Assembly (NCBI GenBank): GCA_029781865.1
Contig: JAKOVW010000011.1
Location: forward strand, 1-64,000
Source: Bacteroidota bacterium
GTDB taxonomy: Bacteria; Bacteroidota; Bacteroidia; Chitinophagales; Saprospiraceae
Direction: 5' to 3'
DNA length: 64,000 nucleotides
Of this stretch, positions 45,325 through 54,510 are shown piece after piece (positions within the stretch are counted from its first letter, which is position 1; every line of letters begins with the position of its first letter). The notes below the pieces were generated by a model. The model was given only the letters and a program-made list of their open reading frames with translations. It was not told the DNA's origin and did not search any database. Made by a program: the position numbers and the translations under genes.

Positions 45325-48300
45325 ATGAAAAACCTTCCTGGTACAATTATTCTTCCTAAGTTGGCCATAACCATATTGATAATTTGGTGTGGTGTTAAAC
45401 TTCAGGCGCAATTCCAAACAGCAATTGGTTATCCTTTTCCTGCCAATGAACGGGGTGTTCGTGGGGTGATGACAAATTCTGGTAATTTTCTGATTTTCTG
45501 CGAAAACTGGAATCATCCATTGGGCATTGCAAACACAATGGGCGATTTGCAGGTAGTACAGCTGAATTCTCAGGGCCATATTGTCAATCCATCCATCATG
45601 ATTGGAAACACCGGACTGGAATCTGCAGCCTGGTTGGAAAAAACAGTGTGTGGAAATGGTGGCTATATCATTGCCGGACATTCAAATCATGGATCAGGCA
45701 ACGATATGATTGTCACGCGTACAGATCTTAATTTAATTCCTGTTTGGTCAAAATCTATCGGAGCGAGCGGTAGCAATGAAACAAGTGCTTGCATTAAGGA
45801 GGATGGCAATGGCGATTTTATATTATTAGGGACGACGGATGTAAATGGCGATTATGCTGTACGTGCCGTTAAATTGGATTGCACCGGAAAGCAGATCTGG
45901 AATAAAACCTACTCATTATTGGGATCTTTTATCTCCATGGTGCCTACATCAATCACGGAATTCGCAACGCTTTCAACGGGTTGTTCCAATTTGCAAAATG
46001 AATATTTTATCACGGGTTCTACGGTAGATAATTCGGGAACGGTAAATGTTTTTATCCTGAGTATTAATGTTGCCAATGGGAATCTTTCCTGGATGAATAC
46101 CTATGATATTGCTCCGAATACCATTGATTACCCTACTTGCATTCAGGGTAGCTGCACTTATAATTCACAATTAAATGGAGAGCTTTGGGTATCCGGGTAT
46201 TCACAAAATACCACCAATAATGCGATTGAGATTTTTATGATGAAGACCAGCACCAGTGGAAATCTCCTCTGGGCAAATAATTATTATATCGTTGGCGATG
46301 TAGAATTGCCAACTCATTTCCGGTTTAATGCTGCAGGAGATATTCTTCTCACAGGAAGGGCAGAGGGATTGGTTTCACCACCAAGACCCGCAACGCGATC
46401 GGGCCAGTGTTTTCTTATGAAAATCAGGAATGACGGCAATCAAATTTATTGGACGCATATTTATGAACAGGGTTTTGCCTCGCAGGGAGAGAATTTGGAA
46501 ACCCTGCTGAACAATGAATATTTTATCACAGGGTATTCATATAAATCGGATCCGCCGGCAGCTTTTGATTTTAATATACTGGCTATAAAAACGGATTCCC
46601 TGGGTCAAACAGCTTCAAACTGTTTTCATAATCCGATTACGGATATCGTTAAACGCACTCCCGTTGTTAGCAAAGTATCGCCTGTCGTAACCTCCAATAC
46701 AGATACTACTACAATCAGCCTGCTGACCAAAACGGTTCAGGATTCTCAAATTTTCTGTGTAGTAACTCCTAAACAGAAATGTGATTCGTTGTTCACTTTT
46801 TTGGATAGGCTGCACACCCTGCCATCGGTTTGTTGCTTTAATCTAGTTGCATATAACCCAAATCCAAATTGTTTTACAAAAATTCAGTTGACTCTGAGCT
46901 CAGGAAGTTTTAATAATGTAAATCCAAATGTGGGTTGGACACTCACAGGTGGACCAAGCCAATTTGAATTTAACCCGTCTTCAGGTTTTGTTCCAACCGG
47001 ATCGGTTAATCCGGGAAGTTTTTGCGTAGGGGGAACAAGTAATCCATTCACTTTAGTGATCAGTTATTTGTATGCAAGTAATGGAGCAATCGGAAAATGT
47101 GAGGAGCGATATATTTTAAATTGTCCGGCAGCAGCATTTGAAGCTTGTGATTGTCCGAATGGTAGTATACCTGGACCGAATCTGGTCGTCAATGGCGACT
47201 TTTTAAATGGGAATACCGGATTTACTACAGGTTATCCTTATGTACCGCCTCCAACAGCATTTGGATTTGCACAATATTCTATACGCAATTCAACAAATCT
47301 CATCAACAGTGCATGGGCATGTACAGATCATACGTCGGGTTTGCCTTTGGGTGAATTTTTAGCAGTCGATGGTAGTACGCTGACATTTGTACCTTGCTGG
47401 CAAGAGTATGTTTATGTGGATCAAGGTAAACAGTATTCGTTTTGTGCCTACGTGAATAATATGGTGAACCCGCTCAATAGTTTTAATGATCCAATTGTAC
47501 AGCTTTGGATAAATAACACATTACAGGCAACGGTTACACTACCAGAAATTCCGGATGTTTGGGTAAAATTGAGTGCAGGATGGACGAGCAATGTCACTGG
47601 TTTTATTCCAATTGAAATCCGGCCGGGTACACCGACAACTGCTATTGGTTGTGATTTTGCAGTAGATGATATTGCTTTTCATGAATGCGTACCAGACATT
47701 GTTTGTGATTCGAATGCCTGTAGGAAAAACTTGGTTTCCAATCCCGGATTTTTTCAAGGAGCCATATTGGGTAACTTTCTGGGAATAAATGCAAATTCAA
47801 ACAATTGGTCAACGGCAACACAGAGTCCTCAGGTTGTAAATGACAGTTGTTGTGATCCGGTTGCCATTGAAATGTGGGGAAACAGGGACAAAGGAGAATC
47901 CATTTGCCAAAATTTAAACTTCAAGTCAGGTCATACCTACACGATCCATTTTTGCGGTCGTTTTTTGAATCAGCCAACCTTGTCTACTAAATACATACGG
48001 TTTGGATTCTCTGCAACAAATGGGTGTAACTCCACATATAGTTGCAGTACTCCGAATTGCGAAAAAATAGGGGAGAGCGGAATGATTACAAATCAGAGCT
48101 GGAACACATATTCACTTTCAAATTGGACGGCAAGTTCTAATTGGACTAACCTCGTGGTGAGGGCATTCAATAATAATAAAGACATTCAGGGAATTGATAC
48201 CACTGTTTCATGGGGTCTGATTGATGATATTTGCATTGAAGATTTGACTACAACCACTGAAAATCTTTCATCAGGCACTTTTTCCGTTTATCCAAATCCG

Positions 48301-48519
48301 GCCAATTCAAATTTAATCATTGAGTTAAACCAATCTGCTGGTTTTGGTTATTCTATTTCTGCTTTTGATATGGTTGGAAAAAAAGTAATCAATAAAGTAC
48401 TGACAAAAGGGGAGAAACGCATTACACTAGATTTGAGTCAGATTCCGAACGGACTTTACCTGGTTGAGTTGAGAGATAATCATTTTAAGAGTTGGTATAG
48501 AAAAATCGTGAAAGAATAA
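45325..48519 (+). CDS. Large T9SS-secreted protein with one eight-Cys repeat and lectin-like domains
   Basis: 1064 residues from the ATG at 45325, which gives the signal MKNLPGTIILPKLAITILIIWCGVKLQAQ; the upstream frame from 45280 adds residues before this signal. About 35-470 is propeller-like. About 483-600 is a single copy of the same Cys repeat as in the giant protein at 1625 (KCDSLFTFLDRLHTLPSVCCFN, LSSGSFNNV, NPGSFCVGG, LNCP). About 620-780 and 790-975 start NLVVNGDF and NLVSNPGF, like jelly-roll carbohydrate-binding modules. About 980-1064 is a type-A sorting domain (VYPNPANSNLIIEL to IPNGLYLVEL). Confidence 0.83.
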   Translation: MKNLPGTIILPKLAITILIIWCGVKLQAQFQTAIGYPFPANERGVRGVMTNSGNFLIFCENWNHPLGIANTMGDLQVVQLNSQGHIVNPSIMIGNTGLESAAWLEKTVCGNGGYIIAGHSNHGSGNDMIVTRTDLNLIPVWSKSIGASGSNETSACIKEDGNGDFILLGTTDVNGDYAVRAVKLDCTGKQIWNKTYSLLGSFISMVPTSITEFATLSTGCSNLQNEYFITGSTVDNSGTVNVFILSINVANGNLSWMNTYDIAPNTIDYPTCIQGSCTYNSQLNGELWVSGYSQNTTNNAIEIFMMKTSTSGNLLWANNYYIVGDVELPTHFRFNAAGDILLTGRAEGLVSPPRPATRSGQCFLMKIRNDGNQIYWTHIYEQGFASQGENLETLLNNEYFITGYSYKSDPPAAFDFNILAIKTDSLGQTASNCFHNPITDIVKRTPVVSKVSPVVTSNTDTTTISLLTKTVQDSQIFCVVTPKQKCDSLFTFLDRLHTLPSVCCFNLVAYNPNPNCFTKIQLTLSSGSFNNVNPNVGWTLTGGPSQFEFNPSSGFVPTGSVNPGSFCVGGTSNPFTLVISYLYASNGAIGKCEERYILNCPAAAFEACDCPNGSIPGPNLVVNGDFLNGNTGFTTGYPYVPPPTAFGFAQYSIRNSTNLINSAWACTDHTSGLPLGEFLAVDGSTLTFVPCWQEYVYVDQGKQYSFCAYVNNMVNPLNSFNDPIVQLWINNTLQATVTLPEIPDVWVKLSAGWTSNVTGFIPIEIRPGTPTTAIGCDFAVDDIAFHECVPDIVCDSNACRKNLVSNPGFFQGAILGNFLGINANSNNWSTATQSPQVVNDSCCDPVAIEMWGNRDKGESICQNLNFKSGHTYTIHFCGRFLNQPTLSTKYIRFGFSATNGCNSTYSCSTPNCEKIGESGMITNQSWNTYSLSNWTASSNWTNLVVRAFNNNKDIQGIDTTVSWGLIDDICIEDLTTTTENLSSGTFSVYPNPANSNLIIELNQSAGFGYSISAFDMVGKKVINKVLTKGEKRITLDLSQIPNGLYLVELRDNHFKSWYRKIVKE

Positions 48520-48611
48520 ATGGGAGATCCTTCTAAAAGTTGGAATAAGCATAAAGTGGTTTAGAAGCAAATAGCCGATCGCATTTAAACTCAATACTAT
48601 TTCAATCCTTT

Positions 48612-48674
48612 AAATCTGAGTAATCTGAGCAATCTGCGTAATCTGTGTAATCAGTGTAATCTGCGTAATCTGTG
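48612..48674 (-). repeat. 9-bp tandem repeat, opposite orientation to 35797
   Basis: Seven units of TAATCTGxG, the reverse complement of the CGCAGATTA unit at 35797-35850, lie in the 203-bp gap before nadE. The copies vary at the eighth base and at one other position. Confidence 0.75.
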
Positions 48675-48722
48675 ATCCATTTTATGTGAACAATTGTTTT
48701 ACTTTGTTCCTTATTACTGCTT

Positions 48723-50360
48723 ATGAAAATCGCACTCGCCCAGCTCAACTACCACATCGGTAACTTTGAAGGAAATCTTTCTATAATGAAAGATGCCGTT
48801 TTGAAAGCCAAAATAGAAAAAGCAGATTTAATTTGTTTTAGTGAACTCGCAGTTTGCGGTTATCCTCCAAGGGATTTTCTTGAGTTCAGAGATTTTATAA
48901 AGCAATCCATTCATGTGGTTGATCAATTGTGTGAATTGACGGAGGACATTGCCATTGTTGTAGGTGCACCAACTGTCAATCCTGAAATTGAAGGAAAAGA
49001 TCTTTATAATTCTGCATTTTTTCTCTCCGGTAAGAAGGTGCAATACATTGCTAAAAAGGCATTGCTTCCCAATTACGATATTTTTGATGAATACCGGTAT
49101 TTCGAGCCCAACCGAAGTTTTGATACCCTGAGTTTTAAAGGAAAAAAAATTGCACTGACTATTTGTGAAGACATCTGGAATTTGGGTAATCAGAATCCAA
49201 TGTACACCATTTGTCCATTGGATGAGATGATCAGTCAGAAGCCCGACTTTATTCTCAATCTTTCAGCTTCGCCATTCAGCTATGAGCATGCAAGCAGTCG
49301 ACTGGAAGTCATTCGGGCAAATGTATTGAAATATAAAGTTCCCATGTTTTATGTCAATTGCTTTGGTGCACAAACGGATATTCTGTTTGATGGAGGATCA
49401 GCCGTTTTGTCACCTGATGGTTCATGTTATGATGAAATGCCTTTTTTCGAATCTTGTTTGCGCTATTATGATTTAGATGAAGTATGTAATGGAGGTGTTT
49501 CTAAAGAACAGGAGAAAGGAGAAATTGAATTGATTTATAAAGCGTTGGTCCTTGGGATCAGGGATTATTTTTCAAAAATGGGATTTTCAAAAGCCATACT
49601 CGGATTATCCGGTGGAATCGATTCAGCATTAACCTGTGTTTTAGCTGTTCACGCTTTAGGTAAAGAAAATGTCAAGGTATTGCTGATGCCTTCAGAATAT
49701 TCTTCCGGTGAATCGGTAACCGATGCATTAGCACTTGTAAAAAATCTTGATATAAGTCATGAAATAATTCCGATCAAATCTGTTTTTGACCAATACAAGG
49801 CAACATTGCAAGACTATTTTAAAGGGCTGCCAGAAAATGTAACAGAAGAAAACATTCAGGCCAGGGTAAGAGGAATGCTATTAATGGCTTTTTCCAATAA
49901 ATTTTCTTATATCTTGTTGAATACGACGAATAAAAGTGAGATGGCTGTTGGTTATGGAACCTTATACGGTGATTTGTGCGGTGGAATCGCAGTGCTGGCA
50001 GATGTTTATAAAACGCAAGTGTACCAGTTATCCAATTACATCAACAGAGCAGGCGAAATAATTCCGTGGAATTCAATTTCAAAACCTCCTTCTGCTGAAT
50101 TGCGACCCGGGCAAAAGGATTCAGATACCTTACCAGAATACGATGTGTTGGATAAAATTCTATATCAATACATCGAATGCCATCAGGGACCAAATGAAAT
50201 CATAGCAATGGGCTTTGATGAAGCAACTGTAATGCGTTCATTAAAAATGGTGAACAAAGCAGAATTCAAAAGATACCAGGCAGCACCTGTTTTGCGTGTT
50301 TCTTCAAAATCATTTGGCCTGGGTCGAAGAATGCCCATAGAAGGGAAGTATTTAAATTAA
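48723..50360 (+). CDS. nadE: Glutamine-hydrolysing NAD+ synthase
   Basis: 545 residues in two domains. The N-terminal nitrilase-type amidase has the triad Glu41 (CFSELAVCGYPP), Lys112 (KKALLPNYDIFDEYRYF) and Cys148 (LTICEDIWN), which releases ammonia from glutamine. The C-terminal synthetase has the ATP pyrophosphatase loop GLSGGIDSALT, TTNKSEMAVGYGTLYGDLCGG and SAELRPGQKDSD. It amidates nicotinate adenine dinucleotide to NAD+. nadC at 52741 lies on the other strand. Confidence 0.96.
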   Translation: MKIALAQLNYHIGNFEGNLSIMKDAVLKAKIEKADLICFSELAVCGYPPRDFLEFRDFIKQSIHVVDQLCELTEDIAIVVGAPTVNPEIEGKDLYNSAFFLSGKKVQYIAKKALLPNYDIFDEYRYFEPNRSFDTLSFKGKKIALTICEDIWNLGNQNPMYTICPLDEMISQKPDFILNLSASPFSYEHASSRLEVIRANVLKYKVPMFYVNCFGAQTDILFDGGSAVLSPDGSCYDEMPFFESCLRYYDLDEVCNGGVSKEQEKGEIELIYKALVLGIRDYFSKMGFSKAILGLSGGIDSALTCVLAVHALGKENVKVLLMPSEYSSGESVTDALALVKNLDISHEIIPIKSVFDQYKATLQDYFKGLPENVTEENIQARVRGMLLMAFSNKFSYILLNTTNKSEMAVGYGTLYGDLCGGIAVLADVYKTQVYQLSNYINRAGEIIPWNSISKPPSAELRPGQKDSDTLPEYDVLDKILYQYIECHQGPNEIIAMGFDEATVMRSLKMVNKAEFKRYQAAPVLRVSSKSFGLGRRMPIEGKYLN

Positions 50361-50424
50361 GCCGGAAATTTGGTGATTCAGCTTTGAAGGTTCAATTGGT
50401 TACATTAATTTAAAATAAGAGCAA

Positions 50425-50462
50425 AAAATATAGCCCATAACTTAAGTCATGGGCTATATTTT
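50425..50462. terminator. Bidirectional terminator between nadE and nfu
   Basis: A perfect 14-bp stem AAAATATAGCCCAT (50425-50438) / ATGGGCTATATTTT (50449-50462) with a 10-nt loop lies between the converging genes. A-rich and T-rich ends give a U-tract in either direction. Confidence 0.85.
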
Positions 50463-50562
50463 GAAATCTATTTTTAAAATAAATTAAGTTATGAAATTTT
50501 CCGGTTTACTTAACGGAAATGAATCTGTCCGGTTCATAGTTCAATCAACACGTTTAATCCTT

Positions 50563-51177
50563 CTAATCCGCTTCGGCAACAACTTCAGTTACCTCAGGCA
50601 CCATTCGTTTTAAAAGTCCTTCGATTCCGGCTTTAAGAGTTACAGTAGATGATGGACAACCGCTGCAGGAACCGTGCATGGTAACGGTTACTATTCCTTC
50701 CCGAAAAGATTTGAATTCAATATTTCCACCATCCATTTCGACAGCAGGTTTGACGTACATATTAATCATGTCCTTGATCCGCTTCACGAGTTCGACATCT
50801 TTTTCATCAAAGTTTCCATCTGCAGAAGCGACTTCCTGATCAAAAAGAAAAGACTCAAACCCGTCATTTACAATGACCGTTTCATTTTCAATCAATGATT
50901 TCAATAAATCTTTTGCAGGAATCATGATATCCTGCCATTCTCTGTCGGCTTTTTTTGTGATCGTGACAAAATTATTGGAAATGTATACGGATTGCACGTA
51001 ATCCTGTTCATATAATTTCGCGGCAAGCGGAGACCATTTTTCAGCTAATTCGCGATCCTTAAAATCTGCAATACCGGTAAAAAGCATTTGGTTACATACA
51101 AATTTTAATGATTCCGGATTTGGAGTCTGCTCTGTATAAAGCAGTATATTGGTTTTAGTCAGATTTTCAGTGGCCAT
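50563..51177 (-). CDS. nfu: NifU-family Fe-S scaffold/carrier protein
   Basis: 204 residues. The N-terminal Nfu_N domain (about 10-95) has YTEQTPNPESLKFVCNQMLF and VQSVYISNNFVTITK. The C-terminal NifU domain (about 125-200) has the cluster-binding CxxC in MHGSCSGCPSSTVTLKAGIEGLL. This two-domain layout matches mitochondrial NFU1-like carriers that deliver 4Fe-4S clusters to targets such as lipoate synthase. Confidence 0.92.
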   Translation of the reverse strand: MATENLTKTNILLYTEQTPNPESLKFVCNQMLFTGIADFKDRELAEKWSPLAAKLYEQDYVQSVYISNNFVTITKKADREWQDIMIPAKDLLKSLIENETVIVNDGFESFLFDQEVASADGNFDEKDVELVKRIKDMINMYVKPAVEMDGGNIEFKSFREGIVTVTMHGSCSGCPSSTVTLKAGIEGLLKRMVPEVTEVVAEAD

Positions 51178-51332
51178 ACGGTACGTTATTAGACAAGTTA
51201 ATACAAATTATTCGAAATAAGGTTCATTTTAATAACGGTTGAAAAAGGTTAAATAACCAAATATCCTTATTTAAGTTAAGCTGGAATTTAATCTTAACTC
51301 TTAATCCTGGTTTGTTAGTTCCTTCCTGCACT

Positions 51333-52100
51333 TTAAAGATCATAATGTGCTTCAAGAGGACAATGATCCGAGAATCGAAGTTCTCTGTGATGAATAAAAT
51401 TCTTAACCTTCGGACTTAATGCCTTTGCCACCGACTGGTAATCGATTCTCCATCCCTTATCCTTGAAATAAGAACCCGCTCTGTAGCTCCACCAACTAAA
51501 TTCTTTTTTATTTGGATGAATTATTCTGAAGCTATCATCAAACAGCTCAGTAAACCATTTATCCAACCATGCTCTTTCTTCCGGTCTATATCCTGAAGGA
51601 TTATCTTTTCGCTCCGGATTATGAATATCAAGTTCTTTATGCACAATATTGTAATCGCCTACCACAATTAAATTTTTCTTTTCCTTTAGCAGTTTTTTAA
51701 AAACAGGATAAACATCTTTAAGGAACTGCATTTTAAATTCATGTCTTTCTTCACCTGCAGAGCCGGAAGGAAAATAGCAATTCGCAAGGCTAAACCCGGG
51801 ATAATCTGCAACGATCAGCCTTCCTTCGCGATCATATACCGGCATACCGGTACCCAAACTTACGTTTAAAGGGATTTCTTTTGTCATGATCAATACACCA
51901 CTATATCCTTTCTTGTCGGCACAATGCCATATAGAATGGTAACCTAAAGATTTAAAATAATCCGGATCTGCATGTGAACTATCCATTTTCGTTTCCTGAA
52001 AACAAATCATGTCAAATTTATTTTCAGCAATCCAGTCTTGTAATCCCTTTTGAATAGCAGATCTTAAACCATTTGCATTTAAACAGATGATGCGTTTCAT
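51333..52100 (-). CDS. xth: Exodeoxyribonuclease III
   Basis: 255 residues from the ATG at 52100, which begins at the family start (MKRIICLNANGLRSAI). Exonuclease-endonuclease-phosphatase motifs: CFQETKMD (Glu), VVGDYNIVHKELDIHNPE (Asp/Asn), WWSYRAGSYFKDKGWRIDY and the final RFSDHCPLEAHY (Asp-His). It is an AP endonuclease for base-excision repair. Confidence 0.93.
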   Translation of the reverse strand: MKRIICLNANGLRSAIQKGLQDWIAENKFDMICFQETKMDSSHADPDYFKSLGYHSIWHCADKKGYSGVLIMTKEIPLNVSLGTGMPVYDREGRLIVADYPGFSLANCYFPSGSAGEERHEFKMQFLKDVYPVFKKLLKEKKNLIVVGDYNIVHKELDIHNPERKDNPSGYRPEERAWLDKWFTELFDDSFRIIHPNKKEFSWWSYRAGSYFKDKGWRIDYQSVAKALSPKVKNFIHHRELRFSDHCPLEAHYDL

Positions 52101-52123
52101 ATTCTTTGGCAAGGTGATGGCGT

Positions 52124-52156
52124 CAAAGGTAAAAAGAAATTATTTTCTAATTACAA
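52124..52156 (-). promoter_or_regulatory. Promoter for exodeoxyribonuclease III gene
   Basis: On the minus strand TACCTTTG (52124-52131) matches TAnnTTTG, and a TTG (52154-52156) lies 22 nt upstream. The ATG at 52100 follows 23 nt after the -7. Confidence 0.5.
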
Positions 52157-52627
52157 GCATTGGAATCACCGTGCATACCTGTAGCAACGGACCATTCATT
52201 ATGGTTTGCATATAAATGACAAAAGAATGAAAGCAGATATTGAATGAAGGAAATAAAATGTATGCAACTGATTTACGGCTATTTGTTGAATGCTGCAATT
52301 CACATTCATTTTTTTGAGTATAAGAACCCTACTGTTAAAGTGGTATTTTATCAGAAAAGAAGCTGATCATATAGAAAGTAATTGTTCTTTGATTGGTTTA
52401 AACCTTGCAAAATGGATCATATTACTGCTTTTTGCAATGGTATAGTTTTTGAAACTATCCTGGTATACTTGATTAACCAGTCTTTAAATTCCAATTAAAC
52501 CGATAGTAGAAAATCAATTGGCTTTTCAATAGGTATAAATGAATTTTAAATCATATTGATCTGACCAGCACCCTGTTAATGAACAAGGTTAAACTAATTT
52601 TCTCATAATACTAATTTCAGAAAGCGT
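52157..52627. other. AT-rich intergenic region
   Basis: This stretch of about 470 bp has no plausible gene above 35 codons, no tRNA-like fold, no tandem repeats and no strong terminator. It leads into the small membrane peptide gene at 52628. Confidence 0.35.
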
Positions 52628-52738
52628 ATGAAGACAAACCAGACCCCAGCGGTGTTGTACAAGGATTTGCGTTTTTGGTTGGTAATCGTGTTGACGTTCC
52701 TGCTTATAGTGACGATGATTGCGACTTATCCTGCCTGA
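52628..52738 (+). CDS. Predicted 36-residue single-pass membrane peptide
   Basis: An ATG-to-TGA frame of 37 codons. Residues 1-16 are polar (MKTNQTPAVLYKDLRF), 17-33 form one uninterrupted hydrophobic helix (WLVIVLTFLLIVTMIATY), ending in PA. It ends 2 bp before the stop of nadC on the other strand, so the two genes converge. Its clean TM design and position at the end of an otherwise empty gap suggest a real small gene, but there is no Shine-Dalgarno (normal here) and coding cannot be proven by eye. Confidence 0.5.
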   Translation: MKTNQTPAVLYKDLRFWLVIVLTFLLIVTMIATYPA

Positions 52739-52740
52739 AT

Positions 52741-53589
52741 TCAATTCTGTATCTTCAAGCTTAAATCGAGGCTTCCGGCACTGTGTGTCAAGGCTCCAAT
52801 GGAAATAAAATCAACTCCCGTGAGTGCGATTTTTCTTACAGACTGGAGACTTACGCCCCCGGAAGCTTCGGTTTCATGTTTTTTACCAACCATTGCAACT
52901 CCTTCAGCCAGCAAGGCTAGTTCAAAATTATCCATCATAATGCGAGTCACATTTCCGCAACGGAGCACTTCTTCCAGTTCAACCAGATTTTTAACCTCAA
53001 TCGTGATTCCTGCATCCTCAGGCCCATGTTTCTTTCGAAATTGATTTACAGCTTTGATTGCTTTGGAAATAGATCCGCAGGCTGCGATGTGATTATCCTT
53101 TATCATGAACCAATCATAAAGTCCATTGCGGTAATTATGGCATCCGCCCAGACGAACAGCCCATTTCTCCAGATAACGGTTTAAAGGGGTCGTCTTCCGG
53201 GTATCCAGTAAAGTAACCGGAAGGTCTGCAACTTCGACTGCAAATCGGTTGCTTAAAGTGGCAATTCCACTCATGTGTTGCATTGAATTTAAAACCAGGC
53301 GTTCTGCCTGCAGCAAATCACGGGTCTTTCCAATCACTTCAAAAGCAATTTCACCATAGTGTATATAACTTCCGTCCTGAATGTAAATACTCATTTTGAT
53401 TTGCGGGTCGAGATAATGGAATATTGATTTTGCAAGTTCCACACCTGCAATCACGCCTTCTTCTTTAATCTTAAGAATGGCTTTGGATTCGTGATTTTCC
53501 GGGATGCAGGCTAAAGAAGTGATGTCACCAGTTAGCACATCTTCCTGCAATGCATCGTGAATAAACTGATCTAAATTAAAATTTATCAT
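52741..53589 (-). CDS. nadC: Nicotinate-nucleotide diphosphorylase (carboxylating)
   Basis: 282 residues from the ATG at 53589; a TTG five codons earlier lies inside the previous stop region. Motifs: FIHDALQEDVLTGDITS, LNSMQHMSGIATLSNRF, LDTRKTTPLNRYLEKWAVRLGGCHNYRNGLYDWFMIKDNH, IEVKNLVELEEVL and ISIGALTHSAGSLDLSL. It makes NaMN from quinolinate and PRPP, feeding NadE. The barrel gene upstream ends 4 bp before this start. Confidence 0.95.
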   Translation of the reverse strand: MINFNLDQFIHDALQEDVLTGDITSLACIPENHESKAILKIKEEGVIAGVELAKSIFHYLDPQIKMSIYIQDGSYIHYGEIAFEVIGKTRDLLQAERLVLNSMQHMSGIATLSNRFAVEVADLPVTLLDTRKTTPLNRYLEKWAVRLGGCHNYRNGLYDWFMIKDNHIAACGSISKAIKAVNQFRKKHGPEDAGITIEVKNLVELEEVLRCGNVTRIMMDNFELALLAEGVAMVGKKHETEASGGVSLQSVRKIALTGVDFISIGALTHSAGSLDLSLKIQN

Positions 53590-53593
53590 ATAC

Positions 53594-54301
53594 TTAAAAT
53601 ACAACGCCCACTCTGATATCTATACTGGATAAAATTCCCTTTGATTCTTCTTTACCTCCGGTAGTATACGTGCCGCTATCTACCGTAAGGTCCGTGAAGC
53701 TTTGGAAATATCTCAATCCTCCGGTTAAGGTTACATCATTTGATACTCTGTATTCCGTTCCGATTCCGAATCCATAAAACAGGGAGAAAAAATGGATCAT
53801 CGGACGGATGTCTTCATCTTCAGTATCAGGTAAACCGCTGGCCTGAATATCTCCCCGTGCTTTTGTTCTCAGATTAATTGAAAACTCCGGAGCATGAACA
53901 AAGAATCTAAACTTTCCGAATTCATTTGTTCTGAGTTTCAATCCGAATACGATTTCCAGAAAATTCAAACTGTAATTGAGGTTTGCATTCGGAGGCAAAC
54001 GGTGATATGCAGTATCGCTTAATTCGGCTTCCTTCCAGAGATCTCCGCCTTTTGTATATTCCATAGTACCCCCCTGGGAAAGTGAAAAACCCAAACCACC
54101 TGTAATCGCATATCTGTCGGTAAACCAATATTCACCCTGAACATGGGCTTTAAAAGCTAATTTGGTGCCTACTGAATTAATCTTATTATTATTGGCAGAC
54201 ATCCAACTGAATGAAGGGCCGATCAAAACATTATAACTTACTTTTTGAGAATGGATCAACAGGGGAAATGAAATAATCAAACAATAAAGCAGGTTTTTCA
54301 T
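53594..54301 (-). CDS. Outer-membrane beta-barrel protein (PorT-family-like)
   Basis: 235 residues. The signal peptide is MKNLLYCLIISFPLLIHSQ, then alternating amphipathic strands ending in aromatic residues (HVQGEYWFTDRYAITGGLGFSLSQGG, LNFLEIVFGLKLRTNEFGKFRFFVHAPEFSINLRTKARG, FFSLFYGFGIGTEYRVSNDVTLTGGLRYFQSF), with a final strand IDIRVGVVF. It resembles the Bacteroidota small-barrel family that includes PorT, but I cannot confirm a T9SS role. It is co-directional with nadC, 4 bp apart. Confidence 0.72.
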   Translation of the reverse strand: MKNLLYCLIISFPLLIHSQKVSYNVLIGPSFSWMSANNNKINSVGTKLAFKAHVQGEYWFTDRYAITGGLGFSLSQGGTMEYTKGGDLWKEAELSDTAYHRLPPNANLNYSLNFLEIVFGLKLRTNEFGKFRFFVHAPEFSINLRTKARGDIQASGLPDTEDEDIRPMIHFFSLFYGFGIGTEYRVSNDVTLTGGLRYFQSFTDLTVDSGTYTTGGKEESKGILSSIDIRVGVVF

Positions 54302-54367
54302 GAGATCAGATTGAAGTTAATAAAATACAGTGCTCCGGATAATTCAGTGTAAAGCTATAATAAATTG

Positions 54368-54375
54368 CAAAACTA
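54368..54375 (-). promoter_or_regulatory. -7 element TAGTTTTG for the beta-barrel gene
   Basis: The minus-strand TAnnTTTG match lies 67 nt upstream of the ATG at 54301, in the shared gap with gldB. No standard-distance -33 TTG was found. Confidence 0.35.
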
Positions 54376-54406
54376 GGTTTCAGCAAGAGGAAGGACTTTC
54401 TATTTA

Positions 54407-54436
54407 TTGCTTTTCAGGGCATTCCACTTATTTTTG
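54407..54436 (+). promoter_or_regulatory. Promoter for gldB, TTG-N19-TATTTTTG
   Basis: The -33 TTG (54407-54409) and the exact -7 TATTTTTG (54429-54436) are 19 nt apart. The ATG of gldB is 75 nt downstream, leaving a 5' leader of about 65-70 nt. Confidence 0.6.
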
Positions 54437-54510
54437 TGCTTAATAATCTGACATTTATCTATTAGCTTAATTTTTAACTTTTAATTGATCAAACTATAAA
54501 CCGGACATCC

